Origin: Quillaja saponaria
Taxonomy: Eukaryota > Streptophyta > Magnoliopsida > Fabales > Quillajaceae
NCBI GenBank assembly: GCA_029379385.1
Contig: CM055609.1
Coordinates: 8,990,001-9,054,000 of the forward strand
Reading direction: 5' to 3'
Length of the DNA: 64,000 bases
Shown here: positions 57,656 through 64,000 of the stretch, one piece after another
Layout of the letters: every line of letters begins with the position of its first letter
Numbering within the stretch: the stretch's first letter is position 1
Position numbers and translations under genes: made by a program
Notes under the pieces: generated by a model
What the model was told of the DNA's origin: nothing
The model's database searches: none
The model's input: only the letters and a program-made list of their open reading frames with translations

Positions 57656-57955
57656 ATGGCTAGGTTAAGCACTCTACTTCTTATTTTCTTGGTTGTGTTT
57701 ATCTCATTGCAATCATGTTTAGAAGGCAGAAAACTTGTAGGTGTGAAGCAGAACAAGACAAAGGTTGTACCATCTTCATCAAGATCAAGCAGGGAGAGTC
57801 TGTTTTTTGGTTCTCTTCCAAAGGGTACTGTGCCTTCTTCTACACCAAGCAAGAAAGGTCATGCTACCATAATTGATGAGAAACTCATTGCAAGGCATCT
57901 AATTAGCATTGATCGGATTCTTCGGTCTGTGCCGAGTCCCGGTGCCGGTCATTGA
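57656..57955 (+). CDS. Secreted signalling-peptide precursor, IDA-like/PIP-like, with two motifs
   Basis: Single-exon frame of 99 aa. Residues 1-~24 are a signal peptide (MARLSTLLLIFLVVFISLQS) with cleavage expected before or near GRK. The middle is Ser/Lys-rich. Residues 51-69 read FGSLPKGTVPSSTPSKKGH, aligning with the extended active region of IDA (F-G-x-L-P-K-G ... P-S-x-P-S-K-x-x-H). The last ten residues, RSVPSPGAGH, end in SPGxGH like CEP and PIP/PIPL peptides. IDA-type peptides signal through HAE/HSL2, PIP1 through RLK7 and CEPs through CEPR1, all LRR-XI kinases, after processing in the apoplast. Which motif is released here cannot be told. The TATA box and leader support expression. 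The coding ORF is intact. Annotating it as an IDA-like (IDL) or PIPL protein would both be defensible. Confidence 0.8.
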   Translation: MARLSTLLLIFLVVFISLQSCLEGRKLVGVKQNKTKVVPSSSRSSRESLFFGSLPKGTVPSSTPSKKGHATIIDEKLIARHLISIDRILRSVPSPGAGH

Positions 57956-59047
57956 TCATGATCTGCAACTTTTGATCTTCAAGTATTCTTTTAATACTTT
58001 TATTAGTACAATTTTGATTTCCCTTCAAATTCTTTCTACTGGGGATTAGATAATTAGGATGGGAGGTGGGTATCATATTATTGTAAAGAAAGCAGGCCTA
58101 TGTTTTTCTTCCATTTTCATTTTTGTTGGGATTCATTATAATGCATTCCCTTTTGGATTATAAAGTTCAAAGAAACAATTTTGAGTTCTTTATATTCACT
58201 TTTGTATTAACAAACAAATCGATAGAGTGAATGACAATTTATATAAAAATATACAAATCAGCATACTGTATGAATACAAACACAAACAAATTGGCAGAGC
58301 AAGTGACGATTTAATAAGAAATTTTCTCTATACGAGAAGTGGGTGAGTTGAATTTGGAGTTTGCAAAACATGGAAAAAGTGGCATTGATAATAGATATGG
58401 TCCAAATGAGGAGGAGTGGAAGACAAGTAATGGTCTGCCACTTGGATTGCATTTGGAGACGGAAAACGCGTCAAAGAAGACTTACACACCACAAATCAAA
58501 TCACAAAATTTCAAAACCCATATGTTTGTTGCTTTTAATTAATATAAAATGGAAAAAAAGATGGATTTTTATACCCAAAAAGGGGACCGAATATACCAAA
58601 CTTTGATACATAAAGTCCCAGCAAAAGAATAAAGAGGATCACCGTCACTTGTCTAATTGTCTATTGCCATTTGCACCATATGACTCCTCCATGCACCCAT
58701 CACCTTAATATTTTATTGTAATCATGTCATCATATAAAATTAATACAAGAGTTGACAAAATTTAATGAGTATTTCAATTAGGGTTAATTGTATTTCTTGT
58801 AAGCTCATCAGACTCTTTATGACTTTAGTACTCAAATCTAAAAAGTAATTTCTCCAGAAACAAGCAGAAAATTCAAGAAAAGTTAGTGAGAAAACTAAGG
58901 TGGAAAAACTTTTTTTTTCTAATCACTTTTCGTAGGTTCATGAGATCTCTTTATTCTAAACTGATTAAATTCTATATATATCTCAAGGAGGTGACTTTGG
59001 TGATCGAGTAGGCACCGCTAAAATAAATATAACTCGTTTTTTATATA
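57956..59047. other. Downstream region of the peptide gene
   Basis: The 3' UTR is followed by AT-rich DNA. A frame at 58339-58542 (plus) has no recognisable domain. No gene is supported. Confidence 0.5.
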
Positions 59048-59449
59048 CACTAGAGTTACACATTAAAATCAATCAATTTTTGATATATGACTTATTTTTT
59101 ATATATGTTAGAGTCACGTACTTAAAACCAATCAATTAACTCTAAAAAGTCTGAGCCCATCTAATTATATATTATATTATAGTTTCACAATCTAAGTAAT
59201 GTGGAATTTATCATATTGACACTTAAAACTAATTAATTGATTTTAAGAAGTGTGAGACCATAATTAACTTTAAGAAGTGTGAGCCCATCTAATTATATAT
59301 TATATTATAGTTTCATAATCTAAGTAATGTGAAATTTATCATATTGACACTTAAAACCAATTAATTGACTTTAAGAAGTGTGAGACCATTTTATTATATA
59401 TTATGTTATAACTTGTACATTTAAGTAACTTGGATTTACCACATTCACA
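59048..59449. repeat. Tandem array of TRIM LTR-like units without internal domains
   Basis: The unit 59106-59221 is exactly 116 bp, begins TGTTAGAG and ends TTGACA, and aligns with the LTRs of the TRIM at 23317-23639 (shared cttaaaaccaatcaatt, gtgagccc-like, attatatattat, aatctaagtaatgtgg-like words). It is followed head-to-tail by partial units starting cttaaaactaatt (59222), aactttaagaag (about 59263) and cttaaaaccaatt (59350-59449), and preceded by a weak copy from 59048. No primer-binding site or polypurine tract lies between them. A (TA)14 microsatellite follows at 59462-59489. Confidence 0.8.
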
Positions 59450-59457
59450 TTATAACT

Positions 59458-59489
<32 letters not shown>

Positions 59490-59703
59490 CTAATTGAAAG
59501 TCTGGAGCTCTCACCATTGGGGTGTCCCTTTGTATACTGACTTCATAGTCCTTCAAAACTAGTTCAAGTCTACTGCTTGTATCAAAAAGATAAGAAAAAA
59601 ATAATGACTGGGTTGTCAAAGTTATTATCCTTAATCTCGTTATGAAAAACATACACTAATTGGCATGGAAAAAAAATCTTCAAAATTGATTTTGTCAATA
59701 ACT

Positions 59704-59777
59704 GGCCTATTAGCTCAGTTGGTTAGAGCGTCGTGCTAATAACGCGAAGGTCGCAGGTTCGAGACCTGCATGGGCCA
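59704..59777 (+). tRNA. tRNA-Ile (AAT)
   Basis: A 74-nt cloverleaf: acceptor GGCCTAT/ATGGGCC (one T-G wobble), D arm GCTC...GAGC with AGTTGGTTA loop, anticodon arm TCGTG-CTAATAA-CGCGA with anticodon AAT, T arm GCAGG-TTCGAGA-CCTGC, discriminator A. There is no intron. The upstream CAA motif near 59696 and the downstream T6 at 59788-59793 fit plant Pol III start and termination signals. Confidence 0.97.
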
Positions 59778-59910
59778 AAATTTGTTCTTTTTTATTTATA
59801 TTTATTTATGTGAAGGAAAATTACAGTTTATTTGTTTTTTTTTTTTTTTTAATGTGAATGAAAACTACAATTTATCTAAAATATCTAAAAAAAATAAGTA
59901 CATTGTAAGC

Positions 59911-62900
59911 TCAGGGAACTACATAGGATGGGGTGTGTATAGAGATAGAGAAGATCACATAAGCAATCCCACTGCAGAATACTATTGTGAGCACCCAACC
60001 ACATATGAACTTCAACAAAAGCTTCCAATTCACATTCTGCAAAACCAATTTTAAGGTTCTCTATCAGAAAATTTACCAAATTCTAGACGGAAAAAAACAA
60101 ACAGAAATGAGAAAGAAAGAAAAAGTCCACCAGAATGGAGTAAGTTATGGAGAAAAAAAAAATAGTATAGTTGAATCCTTAAAAGAAAAATTATTCTCGA
60201 AAATCTGTTTTATGAAATGAATTAAATTTGATGCAAATCTTACCTGCGGATTATCAGCAATCCCAACTCCTACTAGAGAACCAACAAACACATGAACACT
60301 TGAAACAGGAAGGTTCATCCTAGTGACAGTTAGCATAGCTGTCACTGCAGATAATTGTGATGCTAAACCTCTTGAATTACTGATATATGTCAATTTTCCC
60401 CCAAGGCATTGAGTCATCCGCGATCCACAAAGAAAGAATCCTAATGCAGCAGAAAATCCTCCAAGAGCTCGAAACCACCAAGTTACATCTATAGATTCCT
60501 AATGATTATTACATAGTTTGATTAATATAACTGACTCAAATTTCAACAAAACACTAACTAATAGGAATATAGGAAGAAAACATGTAAGAGATATTTCTCA
60601 ACTCACCATGTTTTGATCAAGATTTCCGGAATGTTTTGCCCTGTGTGAAAAAACTTCAAGAATGGCTCCATAAGGACTAACAACAGCAGCTACCTCAGTA
60701 GCAGATTGTATGAGCCTGCACATTCAAATGATGTAAAATGTTCAAAAGACAGACAACAAGTGTATGCAGAAAATGTGTTACCTCTCTTGAAAGAATATAT
60801 ACAAATGAACCTACGCGAAAATACAGGAAGCTAGAAGCTGTGGAAAGCTGAAGAAGTCTTCCATGTCATCATATTTTTCGGCAAGAGCATGCTGGATAAG
60901 GGTTTTCTTGTCATACTCTATCACCTAATACAGTAAAAGAACATAAAAATCAGAAAAACAAAAAGAAGTAACATCATATGTCGATGCACTAGACAAACTT
61001 TATAGAATCCCTATACCTTGAAAATCAATTAGTACTTCATTGGACATCAAGTACATTTCTCACTTTTAAACAAGACATCAACCATTTATTTCTTCGTTGG
61101 AAAAGGCATGCTTGGGGACTTACAGGAAAAATGGCAGATTTTATGAATTTTTTTATGAAGTTGAAGGCATTCTGAGTTGTTTTTGGATTGTTCTTGATCT
61201 TCTGAAAGTTCTTTGTTTGAATCAATCGATTTGGTGTAGACTCAAGCAACTGTTTGAATTGAGTTGATGTTGATTGCCCTATAGTGGACTGAGAAAGTGA
61301 CACTTTAAGCTCAATATCTTGAGATTTATCTGGTGATGCACAGCTCTGGTCTTCTTCTTCATAGACTGTATGAAGGATTCTTGTCTGCATCAAATCATTA
61401 AACGGATCTTCAATCTCTGCATCACTGTCTGCCTTTGTATCATAAGATTGGTCTTGAAGGTCTGCTGATTGATGCTCCGGGGAGTTTTTTTGGTTCCTGA
61501 ACTTATGTTTGGCTTTATCAAACATTTTAATGGCTAGAGGAACTACAACTACCTGTGATTAAAGGAAACATGCAAATCAAGCACTTGCATTTTAGAAATG
61601 GATCAATTCCAACAAATATGATGGTCACAGATATTACCAAAGATAAAAGTACTCCGACCAAAGCAGCTGTTACAACAGCAACTACGACAAACCATCCATA
61701 AACAGCCGTCTCATTTGGTATAACCTGCCATTCCATTGATGAGTTTAGCATTTGCAAAACGAGACACAAGAAGAAAAAATGGATTGTGCAGTACTGCAAC
61801 TCAGTTCTGTTTTCATTGTTTTCTTGAATGCAAGTAACAAATGCAATTTGGAAATAAAACTTGGGGTTCTATATGATATCAAAAGGATGTTTAACAAATA
61901 TATGCACTTTGGATTTCAATTTTTTTATATTTAAAATTAAATCTCGGAACTTATCCTTTGTAGCTTTAAGAAGATCAGGAATTCCAAAAATAAACAAAAT
62001 ATAATAAGAACCTGATAAATGACAAAGAGGCAAAGCAGTCCAGCTGATATCCCATAGTCAATAAGTAGGAAAATGAGAATCCTTTTCTCTCCATTTTCAT
62101 GGCTAAGCAAAAAGATTTTCATGACAGTGAAGAGGAAAATAGCACACATGCAAGCAATCAATGGAGCCACAGTCCATTCCAGGAATATCCAGAGTAGCCC
62201 TCCACCATTGAAATTATGATTGTAATTCTGCATCAATAACATATCTTAGAATTTAAAATTGACTTATAAGCAAAAAAGACATCTAGATATGTGTGTTGAG
62301 GTTTGGTCATTTGCATCATAAAACTCATATCACTTTGTGGCAAAGAGAATATCATTTTGAAATAATTAAACATTGCTTTGCTCTTAATTCTTACCTTATT
62401 CCACAATGGTATTTGTTTAAAACCTTCAGTGACAAGTATGGTTCCTAGAAGTGCACCTTGTATAGATTGCTGGGATGAGACTGGTAACTCCATGTGTGTT
62501 GCAATGGCTAGCCAAATTGCTGAACAGAGCAAAGTCGGATTAATTGAAGTTAGAGGAAGAACCTATGTTAATAAATACCATCAAAAGAGGAGGGATTCTT
62601 CAACTTTTTTCAGATGTCTTGAATTTTTAAGATTTCTTTCTAAATCTAACCATTTTTGAATTAAAACATAGCATATTTGATTCAAAGAAAAAAAAGAAGA
62701 AATGATAGCCCAGTATTGTAAGTACTTGCTGTTATAAGAACCACTACTAGACTCCACATCAAGAACCCTTCACTTGGCTGATTTTCTTCAATAAACTACA
62801 ACAAACATGAAAATTGATCAGCTCCCTTTTTTTGATAATGCTTTTTAACAATATTTGGTGGCATCTCATATATAGGACAACAATAAAATTAGGAAGTGGA

Positions 62901-63304
62901 AATTTGTAGTTCCATACGTCAGAAAATAGAACATGAACAGAGCTTTTGCTTGCAAATGCTGCTCCAGGAACATAAATGGCGCAAGCTATAACCGATGCCC
63001 TCAGAAGGGTCAGTATGCCTGATCCAACCAGTGTTGAGAACTGCCAATTATTGATGAAAACTTCTCAAATATCAAAATTAAAGCTACATTAAAATACTGA
63101 AAATTGCGCCTTGTACAAGAAAAAATTTCTATAAAGGTTTTGAAAGGAACAAACTGGGGCTGCAAGATTGTTAGCACCGGCTGAGAATGCCATTGCAATT
63201 GCAGCAACAGCTCCTGCAATCGGTATCCACCGATAAGTCTCATTCCACTGTCCAACCAAACTGTTGGCTACTTCGATCGAATTTGTTTCATTATTTGATG
63301 ACAT
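59911..63304 (-). CDS. PiT/PHO4-family phosphate transporter homologue, divergent
   Basis: Eleven minus-strand exons join to 599 aa: 63304-63155, 63040-62918, 62795-62726, 62519-62395, 62227-62012, 61724-61638, 61552-61124, 60924-60815, 60715-60607, 60498-60244 and 60036-59911. The two PHO4 halves are each recognisable: N-terminal AGANNLAAPFSTLVGSGIL and ELPVSSQQSIQGALLG; C-terminal ATEVAAVVSPYG and NLPVSSVHVFVGSLVGVG, followed by NVNWKLLLKFMCGW. About ten hydrophobic segments flank a long hydrophilic loop in exon 7 (~residues 230-370), rich in Ser/Asp/Gln. PiT proteins move phosphate with Na+ or H+ across membranes. Here the canonical GANDVANA signatures are altered (NN for ND in the first, TE for ND in the second), so transport activity or coupling may differ. 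The ATG at 63304 is the first in frame. There is no plastid transit peptide, unlike PHT2;1. Confidence 0.9.
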
Positions 63305-64000
63305 TGTATTTGCCAAAATTTCAATTCATCAAAATGATGGTAAGGAAGAAGAATACTTAGAATGGCTTTGAAGAAAATACTAACAACTTTGTAATAATCT
63401 CCAAAAGTGTTATTGGTTTTGCTGTACTTTACTATCTTCTATAGTTTTTCTTGTTGGATTATGTGACACTGACAAGTTTTATATTCAATGACAAATTATT
63501 CTTTCTTTTCCTTTTCTGTTGTTTTGTGAAATTTAGTGGCTAATAATTAGACTAATATACAGAAAGCTCAATAACATCCAAAGAGTTCATCAATTTTTTT
63601 TTTTTTTTCTTTTTGGTGCATCCAAGGCAGCTTAATCATATCTTAAGCTTTTGTTGTCAATGTTAATTTGGGAAAACTCAATTTTCTATTTTTCTTCTGG
63701 CTTAGAAGGGACGTACATTATTGGTATTTTGCTAAACTATAAACTCTCTAATCTCATCTATCAACTATTTCCATGTTTCATACTTCATAGGCTGTCCAAC
63801 ACTGCAAATTTTGTTCTTACCAAAAAAACACTGGAAATTTTGTCTGCAAAATTTTGTAATGTCGATCATATTCATACCAATGCTGCCATGTTGGTGCCCA
63901 ACATCTCACATACAATGACCATTATAGCAGGCCTGTAGAGTGAGTTTTCATCTCACCTAACCTTACTTGGGCCTATATTCTTAAGTAATCTTATTAATTT
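63305..64000. other. Upstream region of the PiT gene to the window end
   Basis: AT-rich, with a T14 run near 63595-63609. It should contain the 5' UTR and promoter of the minus-strand PiT gene. No other gene is supported; the frame at 63651-63938 is incidental. Confidence 0.5.

Noticed and set aside
57403..57663. 86-codon frame overlapping the peptide gene start
   Set aside because: It runs through the promoter, the CT microsatellite and the TATA box, so it cannot be the transcript's coding frame.
57656..57955. Peptide precursor as ligand of the receptor kinases in this window
   Set aside because: Known receptors for these motifs are LRR-XI kinases; the window's receptors are LRR-XII and G-type lectin kinases, and linkage alone is no evidence.

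Overview
The window is nuclear DNA of a core eudicot plant. The evidence is split genes with GT-AG introns, AT-rich spacers, plant-specific families (WRKY IIe, RABA1, G-type lectin and LRR receptor kinases, a CIA30/SDR chloroplast protein, an IDA/PIP-like peptide precursor) and eukaryotic tRNA genes. The species cannot be fixed from sequence alone.

Layout. 1-2015: AT-rich upstream DNA with duplicated blocks. 2016-5445: an intact LRR-XII receptor kinase with three exons (+). 5446-15890: a gene-poor repeat region, including a probable degenerate gypsy-type LTR and a second copy of the block at 75-355. 16027-17197: a WRKY65-like factor with three exons (+). 19782-25997: a RABA1 small GTPase with two exons (-) and a 5.6 kb intron full of repeats, including a complete 323-bp TRIM retroelement. 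28378-28722: a small unrecognised protein (+). 30636-39861: a 16-exon chloroplast NAD(P)-binding/CIA30 protein (-), orthologous in my reading to Arabidopsis At4g18810 and related to HCF173. 40640-50680: a tandem array of SD2-5-like G-type lectin receptor kinases (+) in which three copies are broken (one carrying a LINE fragment) and only the last is intact. 50837-50908: a divergent tRNA-Gly(TCC) (-). 50909-57655: gene-poor, with relic sequences. 57656-57955: a secreted peptide precursor with two candidate peptide motifs (+). 59048-59449: a tandem array of TRIM LTR-like units. 59704-59777: tRNA-Ile(AAT) (+). 59911-63304: an 11-exon PiT/PHO4-type phosphate transporter homologue (-) with altered signature motifs.

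The genes do not form a pathway. They are independent plant loci: two non-RD receptor-kinase families under birth-and-death evolution, one peptide ligand precursor, one membrane-traffic GTPase, one defence/development transcription factor, one plastid protein and one transporter. The strongest discoveries are the TRIM and its LTR-only array, the decay series of the lectin-kinase array, the IDA-plus-SPGxGH double-motif precursor, and the PiT homologue lacking the canonical Asn-Asp signature.
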